From Gemmatimonadota bacterium (GTDB taxonomy: Bacteria > Gemmatimonadota > Gemmatimonadetes > Longimicrobiales > RSA9): a stretch of 34,452 nucleotides of DNA. Under the pieces are notes generated by a model. It did not search any database and was not told where the DNA came from. It saw only the letters and a list, made by a program, of their open reading frames with translations. The number at the start of each line of letters is the position of its first letter. Within the stretch, counting starts at the first letter, position 1. The translations under genes were made by a program, and so were the position numbers. Location: positions 1 through 34,452 of the forward strand of contig SLCC01000179.1 of assembly GCA_007126035.1 (NCBI GenBank). The letters run 5' to 3'. Below are positions 1 to 7,367 of this stretch, in pieces.

Positions 1-36
1 CCCGTCCTGGAGCCCGTCCTGGAGCCCGTCCTGGAC
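1..36. repeat. 12-bp tandem repeat, three copies
   Basis: The unit cccgtcctggag occurs at 1-12 and 13-24, with one change at 25-36 (last base c). On the minus strand it encodes a Pro-Gly-Arg-Ala repeat in the partial gene. The array may continue beyond the window. The period is a multiple of three, so gain or loss of units would keep the frame. Confidence 0.85.
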
Positions 37-139
37 GCCGGTCGGGTGGCGGGCTCAGGGCGTCGTCGCCGTGCTCGAGCTCGTACCTGGCCGCGTACCG
101 GAGCACGTCGGTGAAGGTCAGTTCGCGGTTGCTGCTCAT
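1..139 (-). CDS. 5' part of an unidentified gene at the end of the nap operon
   Basis: ATG at 139 (minus) overlaps the TGA of the tetraheme cytochrome gene in the form ATGA, the same coupling used at other junctions of this operon, so I take it as a real start. Only 46 codons are in the window. The protein begins MSSNRELTFTDVLRYAARYE, continues with an acidic stretch, and then enters an Arg-Ala-Pro-Gly repeat encoded by a 12-bp DNA repeat at the very edge. There is no signal peptide, heme motif or Fe-S motif in the visible part, so the product looks cytoplasmic or starts with a cytoplasmic tail. I do not recognise the family. Its position suggests a role linked to nitrate reduction, which is inference only. 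Fairly sure it is a gene, unsure of function. Confidence 0.55.
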   Translation of the reverse strand, partial: MSSNRELTFTDVLRYAARYELEHGDDALSPPPDRRPGRAPGRAPGR

Positions 140-939
140 GGCGAGACTCGTCTTGCGCGGGGCAACTGTGGTCCGGGGAATGGCTCCCGGGGTGCGATGG
201 CGGGCAGGTGGGGGTCGTGGCAGTCGGAGCAGCCCATGAGCACGCGCCGGCCTCGCCAGCCGTCCAGGCGCTTGCCGTGGATTCCGGCGGCCCAGTCGTC
301 CACCTGTGGGTAGTGGCACTGGGCGCAGAGGCGGTAGGCGTGGGCCAGAGGCACCTGCTCGCCGCCGATGAGGACGAGCTGCTCCACGTCGTCTGTGGCG
401 TGGCAAGTGGTGCAGCTGCTGCCGCTCCGTTCCGGGTGGCGCGGCTGGACGTTCCGGTGGGAGGTGGAGCCGTGGCCGTAGGGTCCGGGCGCCTGCCCCG
501 GCTGGTGGCACGACGAGCACGGGTAGTGGGCCGTGGCGCCGGTGCGCAGCGAGATTTCGAAGGAAGAGCGTCCGATGAGACGGTCGTGCCCCACCTGGTC
601 CCGGTTCCGGACCGCCACCTCGAAGGGCTCGCCGCCGGGGCCGGTCAGGTCCTGGACCGGCTCGCTCCGCACGGCGGCCAGGGCCGGGGGGGCGGCCTGA
701 CTCCGGTCGGCCACGAGGCCTCGGTCCCCGGCGGGCCGGCCCGTGGCCGGTGTCGCCGGGGCCCGGGAGCCCGGCGTCGCGGACGGCTCCGAGAGCGTCG
801 CCGGCGGCGGCTCTACTACCGGTGTCGGCTCGGCGTCGGCTCGTTCGCACGCGGCCATGCCGAAGCCGGTGGAGGCGATCGCGGCGGCCATCAGCGGAGT
901 GGCGACGTGGTTTCCCGTGAGCTTCGCGAGCTTTCTCAT
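136..939 (-). CDS. tetraheme c-type cytochrome lipoprotein
   Basis: A 267-residue protein, starting at the ATG at 939 preceded by GGGAGG. It overlaps the upstream stop as ATGA, so I prefer it to the longer open frame. An N-terminal hydrophobic segment ends in a lipobox-like GMAAC (Cys31), so it is probably an exported membrane-anchored lipoprotein. A Pro/Ala/Glu-rich linker (about 35-90) leads to four heme motifs: CSSCH 141-145, CTTCH 176-180, CAQCH 205-209 and CSDCH 237-241. The last is in a context (W-x3-IHGK...CSDCHDPH) seen in multiheme electron carriers. It most likely shuttles electrons between a quinol oxidase module and the NapB-like protein encoded just upstream, standing in for NapC or NapH. 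The heme count is read directly; the partner is inferred. Confidence 0.8.
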   Translation of the reverse strand: MRKLAKLTGNHVATPLMAAAIASTGFGMAACERADAEPTPVVEPPPATLSEPSATPGSRAPATPATGRPAGDRGLVADRSQAAPPALAAVRSEPVQDLTGPGGEPFEVAVRNRDQVGHDRLIGRSSFEISLRTGATAHYPCSSCHQPGQAPGPYGHGSTSHRNVQPRHPERSGSSCTTCHATDDVEQLVLIGGEQVPLAHAYRLCAQCHYPQVDDWAAGIHGKRLDGWRGRRVLMGCSDCHDPHLPAIAPREPFPGPQLPRARRVSP

Positions 940-1727
940 GGCGAGCCTCCCGGCCCGGGTCGGGTGTATGCGTCCGCCTGGTCCCCAGCGGGCAGGTGGC
1001 ACTGACGGCAGTTGGCCCGTTCGGGGTGGCTGGTCCGGATCTCCGCCACGGCGCTGGGCCCGCCGTGGCAGGCCAGGCAGTTGCCCCGGTGGTGGAAGTC
1101 ATGGGGGATGGCCGGGGGCGCTCCGGGCAGGGCCACCTGACCGGTGGCGGGCCAGCGTGGCTCGGGCCAGTCCAGGGCCACGAGCTCGGGCGGCGACGCC
1201 TCCATGACGTGGCACTGGGCGCACACGGCGTCAGGCCCGCCATCGGGATACGGGAGCCCCAGCAGGCGGTCATCGGCCACGTGGCACTGGAGACAGTGGC
1301 TGCGCTCCGGGTGCGGCGTGATGGGGGCGTAGGCGGCGAAGCGCTCCACGAAGCCGCCTCGCTCGTGACAGCTGTTGCAGTGCCCGCCCATGGCCTCCTC
1401 TCTGGTCAGGGAGTGGGGGATCCGTGGTGGGGCGCCGGGATAGGCCCTGAGCCGCCGGTAGATGGCCATGGAGCGGGGGTGCGCCTCGAGGCGGGGGCGG
1501 GCCGCGGGGTCGACTCCCAACTGGTCGGGCAGCGTCCGGAACACCTCCGCCTCCGCCAGGATGGGTGAGGCGGCGGGGACGACGGCACGCTCCAGCTCCG
1601 CGCCGGCCCGATCCCCTCCGGGCGGGGCGGATGGTGCCAGCACCATGATGGCCACAACCATGAGCGTGGTGGTGCCGCCGATGGTCGCCAGTCGGGCCGG
1701 CAGGCGCCGGTCGACACCGCCGTTCAT
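936..1727 (-). CDS. pentaheme NapB-like cytochrome with duplicated NapB module
   Basis: 263 residues from the ATG at 1727, which overlaps the napA TGA as ATGA. Residues 12-34 form a signal or anchor segment. Five heme motifs are visible: CNSCH 117-121, CLQCH 145-149, CAQCH 169-173, CLACH 217-221 and CRQCH 240-244. Two stretches share the pattern typical of the NapB small subunit of periplasmic nitrate reductase: PGAPP-IPH, then CxxCH, then HPER, then a second CxxCH. They are residues about 97-150 and 201-246. NapB is normally a diheme protein, so this looks like two NapB modules joined by one extra heme. It should pass electrons to the 4Fe-4S cluster of NapA. The downstream gene starts in its stop codon. 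The NapB relationship rests on motif pattern and position after napA. Confidence 0.8.
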   Translation of the reverse strand: MNGGVDRRLPARLATIGGTTTLMVVAIMVLAPSAPPGGDRAGAELERAVVPAASPILAEAEVFRTLPDQLGVDPAARPRLEAHPRSMAIYRRLRAYPGAPPRIPHSLTREEAMGGHCNSCHERGGFVERFAAYAPITPHPERSHCLQCHVADDRLLGLPYPDGGPDAVCAQCHVMEASPPELVALDWPEPRWPATGQVALPGAPPAIPHDFHHRGNCLACHGGPSAVAEIRTSHPERANCRQCHLPAGDQADAYTRPGPGGSP

Positions 1728-4066
1728 GTCCCGGTCATCCTTGCCACTCGCTCGACCCTGACCGCGCACTTCTTGTAGTCGGGCTGGCCGGAGACGGGGC
1801 AGTGTGCGTCGGAGGTGAGTTCGTTGATGAGCAGGGATTCGTCGAAGAAAGGCACGAACAGGTGTCCCCGGGGCGGTTGTCCCCGATGGTCGAGCCGGGC
1901 GGTGATCTGGATGCTGCCCCGCCGGCTCACCAGGCGGACCCGGTCACCATCCTGAACGCCCAGCTCCCGGGCGTCGTGGTCGTTGATCTCCACGTACGCC
2001 CCGGGCATGGCCCGGTGCAGCGTGGGGATCCGCCGGGTCAGGACGCCGGAGCTCCAGTGCTCCAGCACCCGGCCCGTCTCGAGCCAGAAGGGGAACTCGG
2101 TGTCGGGCACCTCCGGCGCCGGCTCGAAGGGCCGGAGCCAGATGCGGGCCCGGCCGTCGGGGTTGCCATAGAAGTGGAAGTCGCCGCGGCCCGCGTCGGC
2201 CGCCGGGTCGTGGGCGGTGTTGTAGCGCCACCGCGTCTCCCGGCCGTCCACGTACGGCCACATGACACCGGGACGACTCTCCAGCTCGGACAACAACGCC
2301 ATCCGGTGCGACGGCCCGTCGTGGAACCGCGTGTACTCCGCCCAAATGTCCGCCACGTGGCTCTCCCGGGGCCAGGGGAACAGCTCCTGGTGACCGAGAC
2401 GCCGCGCCACCTCGATCATCTGCCAGGTATCGCCCATGGCCTCGCCGGGAGCGTCCACCATCTGCTGGAAGTGCTGGGTCCGCCGCTCGCCGTTGCCGAA
2501 CAGCCCCTCCTCCTCGATCCAGAGCGCCGATGGCAGCACCACGTCGGCCACCTCCGTGGTGGGCGTGGGGTAGACGTCGGAGACGACCAGGAACCGGCCT
2601 TCCTTCCGGGCCGCCGCACGGTACCGGCTCAGGTCCGGCAGCGTCACCATCGGGTTCGTCGCCTGGACCCAGAGGAACCGGATGTCGCCACGCTCCAGCG
2701 CACGGAACATGGACAGGGCGTGGTGGCCGGGACGGGAGTCGATCCTCGACGACGGAACGCCCCATATCCCGGCGGCGAATTCCCGGTCCTCCGGGTCGGC
2801 CACCGTGCCCCGGGGCAGCGCATGAGCCAGGGCGCCCACCTCCCGCACCGCGCCGCACGCACTGGGCTGGTCCGTCAGTGAGAGCGGACCGTTGCCAGGT
2901 GAGGCGATCTTACCAGTAAGGAGGTGGATGTTGTAGATGAGGTTGTTGGCCCAGCTGCCCCGCGTATGCTGGTTGATGCCCGTGGACCAGAGTGACACGA
3001 CCCGGAGCGACGGATCGGCGTACAGTGAGGCCAGCCACCGGATGTCCGCCGCCTGCACCCCAGACAGCCGTTCCACCCGTTCCGGCGAGTAGTCGGCCAG
3101 GAAACGGACGTAGTCGTCGAAGCTGGCCTCCGCTTCGTCCTCGCTGACCAGGGCGTCGTCCCGCAGCCCGTAGCCGATGCCCGTGCTACCCCGCCGGAAG
3201 GCCACGTGCCGGTCCACGAAGCTCCGGTTCACCCGGCCCCGGGCCACTATCTCGTGGCAGATGGCGTTGGCCACGGCCAGGTCGGACTGGGGGGCGAAGA
3301 GGAGGGCCCGGTCCGACGCGTAGCTGGTGCGGGTGCTGCGAGTGGCCAGGTCCACGATCCGCACCGACGGACTCCGCTGCCGGCGTTCCAGCATCCGGGA
3401 GAAGAGGACCGGGTAGGTCTCCGCCATGTTGGCGCCCCAGAGCACGAAGACATCCGCGTGGTCCAGGTCCTCGTAGCACCCCATGGGTTGGTCCAGGCCG
3501 AAGCTGGAGATGGCGCCGGTCATGGCGCTGGCGGTGTAGAGCCGTGCGCTGGCGTCGATGTTGTTGGTGCCGAGTGCGCCCTTGAACAGCTTCGTCGCCA
3601 CGTAGCCCGCCGGGATCGTCCACTGACCCGACCCGTACATGGCCACGCTGTCCTTGCCGTGTGCCTCAACCGTCTCCCGCAGGGTCCGGGCGACCAGGTC
3701 CAGCGCCCGCTCCATGGGGACCTGGACCAGTCGGTCGCCCTGGCGGACCAGCGCCCGGGTCAGCCGGTCCCTGCCGTACAGCGCCTGGACTGAGTGGTAG
3801 CCCTTCACGCAGGCCAGCCCCCTGCTCACCGGCGACGCCGGGTCGCCCCGGACGGCCACCGCGCGACCACCTTCCAGCCCCACCAAGAGGCCACAGCCCA
3901 CGCCGCAGAACCTGCACGGCGTCTTCTTCCACTCCAGGCCCAGGCCACCGATCAGGCGGGTGAGGTCCTGGCCGAAGGCCACGCCAGGCGTCAGCGCAGC
4001 CGCCGCAGCCGCCGCGGCGCCCGCTGCCGCCTGCTTCATGAACTCCCGGCGATCCGCAACGCTCAT
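1724..4066 (-). CDS. napA: periplasmic nitrate reductase catalytic subunit NapA
   Basis: Reduces nitrate to nitrite in the periplasm using a bis-MGD molybdenum centre and one 4Fe-4S cluster. The protein is 780 residues, within the family range. A twin-arginine signal (DRREFMK, residues 5-11) precedes an Ala-rich hydrophobic stretch, indicating Tat export. The cluster ligands are Cys51, 54, 58 and 86 (PCRFCGVGCG ... GLACVKG), with Lys88 in the position of the conserved electron-relay lysine. Cys197 in DQPMGCYEDLD matches the molybdenum-ligand motif, followed by DVFVLWGANMAE as in other NapA proteins. The C-terminal molybdopterin dinucleotide-binding domain is complete. The start overlaps napD as ATGA and the stop overlaps the NapB-like gene the same way. 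Other oxidoreductases of this superfamily are possible, but napD next door supports NapA. Confidence 0.92.
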   Translation of the reverse strand: MSVADRREFMKQAAAGAAAAAAAALTPGVAFGQDLTRLIGGLGLEWKKTPCRFCGVGCGLLVGLEGGRAVAVRGDPASPVSRGLACVKGYHSVQALYGRDRLTRALVRQGDRLVQVPMERALDLVARTLRETVEAHGKDSVAMYGSGQWTIPAGYVATKLFKGALGTNNIDASARLYTASAMTGAISSFGLDQPMGCYEDLDHADVFVLWGANMAETYPVLFSRMLERRQRSPSVRIVDLATRSTRTSYASDRALLFAPQSDLAVANAICHEIVARGRVNRSFVDRHVAFRRGSTGIGYGLRDDALVSEDEAEASFDDYVRFLADYSPERVERLSGVQAADIRWLASLYADPSLRVVSLWSTGINQHTRGSWANNLIYNIHLLTGKIASPGNGPLSLTDQPSACGAVREVGALAHALPRGTVADPEDREFAAGIWGVPSSRIDSRPGHHALSMFRALERGDIRFLWVQATNPMVTLPDLSRYRAAARKEGRFLVVSDVYPTPTTEVADVVLPSALWIEEEGLFGNGERRTQHFQQMVDAPGEAMGDTWQMIEVARRLGHQELFPWPRESHVADIWAEYTRFHDGPSHRMALLSELESRPGVMWPYVDGRETRWRYNTAHDPAADAGRGDFHFYGNPDGRARIWLRPFEPAPEVPDTEFPFWLETGRVLEHWSSGVLTRRIPTLHRAMPGAYVEINDHDARELGVQDGDRVRLVSRRGSIQITARLDHRGQPPRGHLFVPFFDESLLINELTSDAHCPVSGQPDYKKCAVRVERVARMTGT

Positions 4067-4296
4067 TGGGACAACACCTCGGCGAAGGTCAGTACCATGG
4101 AATGCACACCAGCCAGGCTCTCGGCCCGCTCGCGGAGCGAACGCTCCTCCGTCCGGGACCCCGTCTCCGTCACCAGAACCAGCAGATCATGGCTCGTCGA
4201 CGGCACCACCTCGCATTCCGGCATGGCGGCCAGTCGCTGGCGCACGCTCTCCTTGGCGCCCGGCTCAGAAATCACCAGATAGCTACAGATGCCCAT
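4063..4296 (-). CDS. napD: NapD, chaperone for NapA maturation
   Basis: A small 77-residue cytoplasmic protein with the ferredoxin-like fold pattern of NapD (begins MGICSYLVISEPG). NapD binds the twin-arginine signal peptide of NapA and holds it back until the molybdenum cofactor is loaded. The ATG at 4296 overlaps the upstream TAA (TAATG) and has GGAGGG about 5 nt upstream. Its TGA overlaps the napA start, so NapD and NapA are translated in coupled fashion. Length, sequence start and position immediately before a Tat-dependent napA all agree. Sequence conservation in NapD is low, so the call leans partly on context. Confidence 0.85.
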   Translation of the reverse strand: MGICSYLVISEPGAKESVRQRLAAMPECEVVPSTSHDLLVLVTETGSRTEERSLRERAESLAGVHSMVLTFAEVLSQ

Positions 4297-5204
4297 TATC
4301 CCTCCGTTCCGGGCCGCACCGGCCCAGGCTTCACATGACAGGCTACGCAGGGCCGGTCAGGTCGGTGGTCTCTTTGCTCCGTATGACAGACCAGGCATGA
4401 CGGGCGCGTGTGCACCGGCCGCTCCGTCGCCTCGCTCGAGTGGCAGCCCGAGCCCCCGCAGGTGAGATGCGCCGCCAGACCGTGGACTCCGGGCTCCGGG
4501 GCGACGTGGCAACTGGCGCACTCCGCCTCCGGTCGGTGATGCTCCACGTGGCAACTGACGCACGGCTCAGCCGCCAACCACATCCCGCCACGATGACAGT
4601 CGAGGCAACCCACCTCGCCATGTCTACCATGGTCGAAGACCAGATCCCGGACACGAGGCTCCGACCACACCGAGAGAGACAGGGGCGTCGCAATTGAGCG
4701 AGGCGCACCTAACTCCGCCGGCTCGTGGCAGGCGGTGCAGCCAGCAGGCAACGAGGCACCATGATGACAGGCCTCGCAGTCCCGGGCCGTCCACTGCCGA
4801 ACCGCACGATGCCGCTCCCCGGCACGATGACAGTCACCGCACGAGACCGCCGCGTGTTCGTCGTGACGGAACGGGCGACGGTCCGGATGGATCCGGAAGC
4901 CACCCGCCGGTGGGCGAACCTCCTGCGTAGCCAGGCCACCGCCCAGCAGCCCGGGAGTAGCCAGGGCCGGGGCCGCCAGCAACACACTCCTCTCGACCGG
5001 GTCGGCCAGCGGCGGAACCGCGGCGGACGGGGCCGTCCAGCTACGGGTCAGCTGAGAGGCAGGGATGGCCGGCGCCATAGCCAGCAATAACCCAACAACC
5101 AGGCCCACCGCCGCCCGGAACATCGCCCCGGAAACCCTTGCGCCCACCCGGGCCACGAACGGGGCTGACCGACGGCGAGTCCCGCTGCGCGAGCGTCGTC
5201 TCAT
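4296..5204 (-). CDS. multiheme c-type cytochrome, eight CxxCH plus one CX4CH
   Basis: 302 residues from the ATG at 5204, which has GGGAGA upstream; the longer open frame has no such support. An Arg-rich N-terminus and a hydrophobic segment (about 28-48) form a signal peptide or anchor. Heme motifs: CGDCH 122-126, CEACH 143-147, CTACH 156-160, CLDCH 200-204, CVSCH 215-219, CASCH 229-233, CX4CH 249-255 (CGGSGCH), CLVCH 270-274 and CVACH 286-290. Many extra histidines (for example HRAGERH, HHRPE) could be distal ligands. The layout resembles class III and related multiheme cytochromes; CX4CH sites are known in tetraheme cytochrome c3. As first gene of the nap operon it probably carries or stores electrons for NapA. 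A sensor or nitrite-related role cannot be excluded. Confidence 0.82.
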   Translation of the reverse strand: MRRRSRSGTRRRSAPFVARVGARVSGAMFRAAVGLVVGLLLAMAPAIPASQLTRSWTAPSAAVPPLADPVERSVLLAAPALATPGLLGGGLATQEVRPPAGGFRIHPDRRPFRHDEHAAVSCGDCHRAGERHRAVRQWTARDCEACHHGASLPAGCTACHEPAELGAPRSIATPLSLSVWSEPRVRDLVFDHGRHGEVGCLDCHRGGMWLAAEPCVSCHVEHHRPEAECASCHVAPEPGVHGLAAHLTCGGSGCHSSEATERPVHTRPSCLVCHTEQRDHRPDRPCVACHVKPGPVRPGTEG

Positions 5205-5546
5205 GGGAGTATCTCCCGCTATGTGAACGGCTGGCTGGTCGATTAGATAGGGCGGGTCTGCCGGACCCGTCCTGAAAATCCCTTCCACCCCCACGAGTGT
5301 TCAAGGGGAAGATCCCTGACCCGGAGTAGGGATATGCCTGATCCTGTGAATGCGGGGACCAGGCCAGGGCCGGTGGATGTGGGGCAAACCCGCACACGAC
5401 CGGCGCGGGGGCTGGAGTGCTCCACGAGAAGGTCGGGCTCCCGAGCGTTCACAGAGGCCAGGGTGGGGAACGCTCCTTGCCTCGCTTCACGTCTCGCCCG
5501 TGAGAGGGAGATAGCGGCTGGACGATTCTGGACCCGACCTGTTGCC
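5205..5546. promoter_or_regulatory. divergent intergenic region between nap operon and lipoprotein gene
   Basis: About 340 bases without a convincing gene, lying between the outward-reading nap operon (minus) and the lipoprotein gene (plus), so promoters for both should be here. Two dyads are visible. One is cgggtc/gacccg at 5253-5269, with a 5-nt loop, close to the nap start. The other is atccct/agggat at 5312-5333, with a 10-nt spacer. I could not find a convincing FNR box (TTGAT-N4-ATCAA), NarL heptamer cluster or clean sigma-70 promoter. Confidence 0.4.
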
Positions 5547-6263
5547 ATGACGATGCCAAGACAGCTACCGATCAGACTGCTGCCCATTCTACCGGTGCTG
5601 GGTGCCGCCCTGCTTCTGAGCGCCTGTCCGGAACCGGAGCTCGATCCACCGGAGGAGCTGCCGGTGGAGCCTGAGCCTGAGCCTGAGCCGACGCCGGAGC
5701 CCCGGATCAGGCCCGGCCCCGACCTGGATCAGTTGGAGGTGGATGACGACACGGTCCGGGGTGCGGACGGCACGGTGCTGCTGGAGATCGACGACGTGCC
5801 TGGGGACATGCCGGTTGATGCTGACACGGAGTTCGGCGCCGCCACTCACTTCACCGAGGCGTCCGTCTCGCCTGACGGTGAGTGGCTGGCGGTGGTGACC
5901 GGCAGCGCGGCGCACAGCGGCGGTTGGCTGGTTCGTGTGGAGACGCGCGCTCCCCGGCCGGCGGCGTTCCAGTACGGCGGCGGCATCACCATCGGTCCGT
6001 GGAGCGACGAAGCCCGCCGGGTCGTCTTCGTGCACGAGGGCCCGGCGGGAGACCGTACGCTGACGGTGGTGGATCGGCAGCGGCTCGGCGACACGGCGGA
6101 CGAGAGTGGCATGGCCGTGCGGGTCCCGGACCACGACGACCGTCCGCCCGAGGAGCGCAGGTACGAGGCGGTTGTCTGGCGTGATGGCCGCCTGGTCTTC
6201 CAGGTGGACGGGGAGCGGTGGGTCTTCGATCCCGACACCGGCGACGTGGAGCGGGAGGGCTGA
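5547..6263 (+). CDS. lipoprotein with beta-propeller-like (PD40/TolB-like) repeats
   Basis: 238 residues from the ATG at 5547; a second in-frame ATG at 5553 is equally possible and neither has a strong ribosome site. Residues 8-27 form a lipoprotein signal ending LLLSAC (Cys27). A Pro-Glu repeat linker follows (about 35-52, from a repeated gagcct DNA unit). The body contains TolB/PD40-like signatures such as ASVSPDGEWLAVV and PWSDEARRVVFVHEG, suggesting at least two or three propeller blades. That is too few for a complete propeller unless it oligomerises. It is probably an exposed membrane-anchored binding or scaffold protein. It reads in the same direction as the M48 peptidase gene 178 nt downstream. 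No specific function can be given. Confidence 0.7.
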   Translation: MTMPRQLPIRLLPILPVLGAALLLSACPEPELDPPEELPVEPEPEPEPTPEPRIRPGPDLDQLEVDDDTVRGADGTVLLEIDDVPGDMPVDADTEFGAATHFTEASVSPDGEWLAVVTGSAAHSGGWLVRVETRAPRPAAFQYGGGITIGPWSDEARRVVFVHEGPAGDRTLTVVDRQRLGDTADESGMAVRVPDHDDRPPEERRYEAVVWRDGRLVFQVDGERWVFDPDTGDVEREG

Positions 6264-6441
6264 CGGCCCGGTCGTCGATCCGGACAGTATCGCCGAGGTC
6301 CCGGTCAGCGCCGAGACATCCGGCCGCGGGCCCGGTCGCGGGCCCGGCCGCGGGCTCGAGGCGACCAGGGCTGACGGGTGTGCATCTTGCACCGCCGGCG
6401 TGCCCGACTCGTTCCGCAACCAGTAGAACCGAGGCGACATC

Positions 6442-7266
6442 ATGATCTTCCACCTGCCGATCACGCGCCGCCCGCTTGCGATCCTGGTCCTCACGGGAGC
6501 CACGGTCTTCGGTAGCGCCTGCGCTCCGCGGATCACCACCGATCAGGAAGTCCAGATGGGGGAGGACCTGGCGGCGGAGATCAACCGGGAGCTCCCGATC
6601 GTGGACGTCCCGCCGATCCACGGCTACATCAACGATCTGGGCAGCACCATCGCCCGGACCGCCGATCCCCGGGACATCCCGTACAGCTTCTACGTGGTGA
6701 ACACCGCGGAGGTGAACGCCTTTGCCGTGCCCGGCGGTCATGTCTACCTGTTCCGCGGGCTCATCGAGCGGACGGAGAACCTGAGCGAGCTGGCTGGCGT
6801 GGTGGCCCACGAGGTAGCGCACGTGGTGGAGCGCCACGGCATCGAGCAGTGGCGCCGTGCCCAGCAGGCGCAGATGGGCCTGGCGCTGGCCAGCATCCTC
6901 CTGGGCGGCATCCCGGACCCGGCGGCCGTGGCCATCGAGCTGGGAGCCGCGGGCGTGTTCGCCGGGTACAGTCGGGACGCGGAGCGCGAGGCTGACGAGG
7001 AGGCGGTGGATTACCTGGTGGAGGTGGGAATCCATCCCGAGGGACTGGTGACGTTCTTCGAGAAGCTGCTGGAAGAGCGACGGCGTGAGCCGGGCGCTTT
7101 GGAGCAGTTCTTCGCCACGCACCCCACTACCGAGGAGCGCATGGAGAACACACGGGGCCACATCGCTGCCATACCGGCGGATCAACTCGCCGGGCTCCAG
7201 CAAGACAGCGACGCGTTCCAGCAGTTCCGGCAGCAGGTGATTCAGCTGCCGCCGCCGCCGCAGTAG
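6442..7266 (+). CDS. M48-family zinc metallopeptidase lipoprotein
   Basis: 274 residues; the ATG at 6442 has GAGG upstream. A signal peptide ends with the lipobox GSAC (Cys27), so the enzyme is probably tethered to a membrane facing the periplasm. The zinc site is HEVAH at 123-127, and EREADEEAVDYL gives the third ligand (Glu183). VNAFAVPGGHVYLFRGL (92-108) is the classic M48 substrate-strand motif, and ATHPTTEERMENT near the C-terminus is also typical. Family members such as BepA/YfgC and LoiP degrade or help assemble envelope proteins. BepA carries TPR repeats, which I do not see here, so this is closer to the short LoiP-like form. It ends convergently with the small minus-strand lipoprotein gene, sharing a hairpin terminator. 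Confidence 0.9.
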   Translation: MIFHLPITRRPLAILVLTGATVFGSACAPRITTDQEVQMGEDLAAEINRELPIVDVPPIHGYINDLGSTIARTADPRDIPYSFYVVNTAEVNAFAVPGGHVYLFRGLIERTENLSELAGVVAHEVAHVVERHGIEQWRRAQQAQMGLALASILLGGIPDPAAVAIELGAAGVFAGYSRDAEREADEEAVDYLVEVGIHPEGLVTFFEKLLEERRREPGALEQFFATHPTTEERMENTRGHIAAIPADQLAGLQQDSDAFQQFRQQVIQLPPPPQ

Positions 7267-7271
7267 ATATT

Positions 7272-7367
7272 CAGCCTGTGCGGACAGGGTAACGACTTCG
7301 GGCCGGTAGCTGCCTTTGAGACGGCCACCGGCCCGAAGTGTGTCTTCCTACCGCCAGCTACTCTTCG
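7272..7367. repeat. 96-bp direct repeat, copy 1
   Basis: This segment matches 7884-7979 at a constant offset of 612 bp, with about 7 differences in 96 positions. It includes a long inverted repeat and, on the minus strand, the final two Glu codons and TAG stop of the small lipoprotein gene. Confidence 0.9.
7296..7338. terminator. bidirectional hairpin between convergent genes
   Basis: The 12-bp perfect stem cttcgggccggt (7296-7307) / accggcccgaag (7327-7338) extends three more pairs inward with one A-C mismatch. It sits between the M48 gene (plus, ends 7266) and the small lipoprotein gene (minus, ends 7358), so it likely terminates both. No strong T tract follows on either side. Confidence 0.65.

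Noticed and set aside
1-36. Short tandem repeats as a possible CRISPR or integron signal
   Set aside because: The units are 12 bp with no spacers and encode a protein repeat; the same holds for 7981-8040.
1802-2881. 359-codon plus-strand frame opposite napA
   Set aside because: Antisense shadow of a confident gene, no recognisable domain.
5205-5546. FNR or NarL site for the nap operon
   Set aside because: I searched by eye for TTGAT-N4-ATCAA and for clustered TACYYMT heptamers and found no convincing match.
6106-6426. Plus-strand frame running past the lipoprotein stop into the gap before the M48 gene
   Set aside because: Most of it overlaps the lipoprotein gene in another frame; the tail is a GC-rich Gly-Arg-Pro repeat with no family signature.
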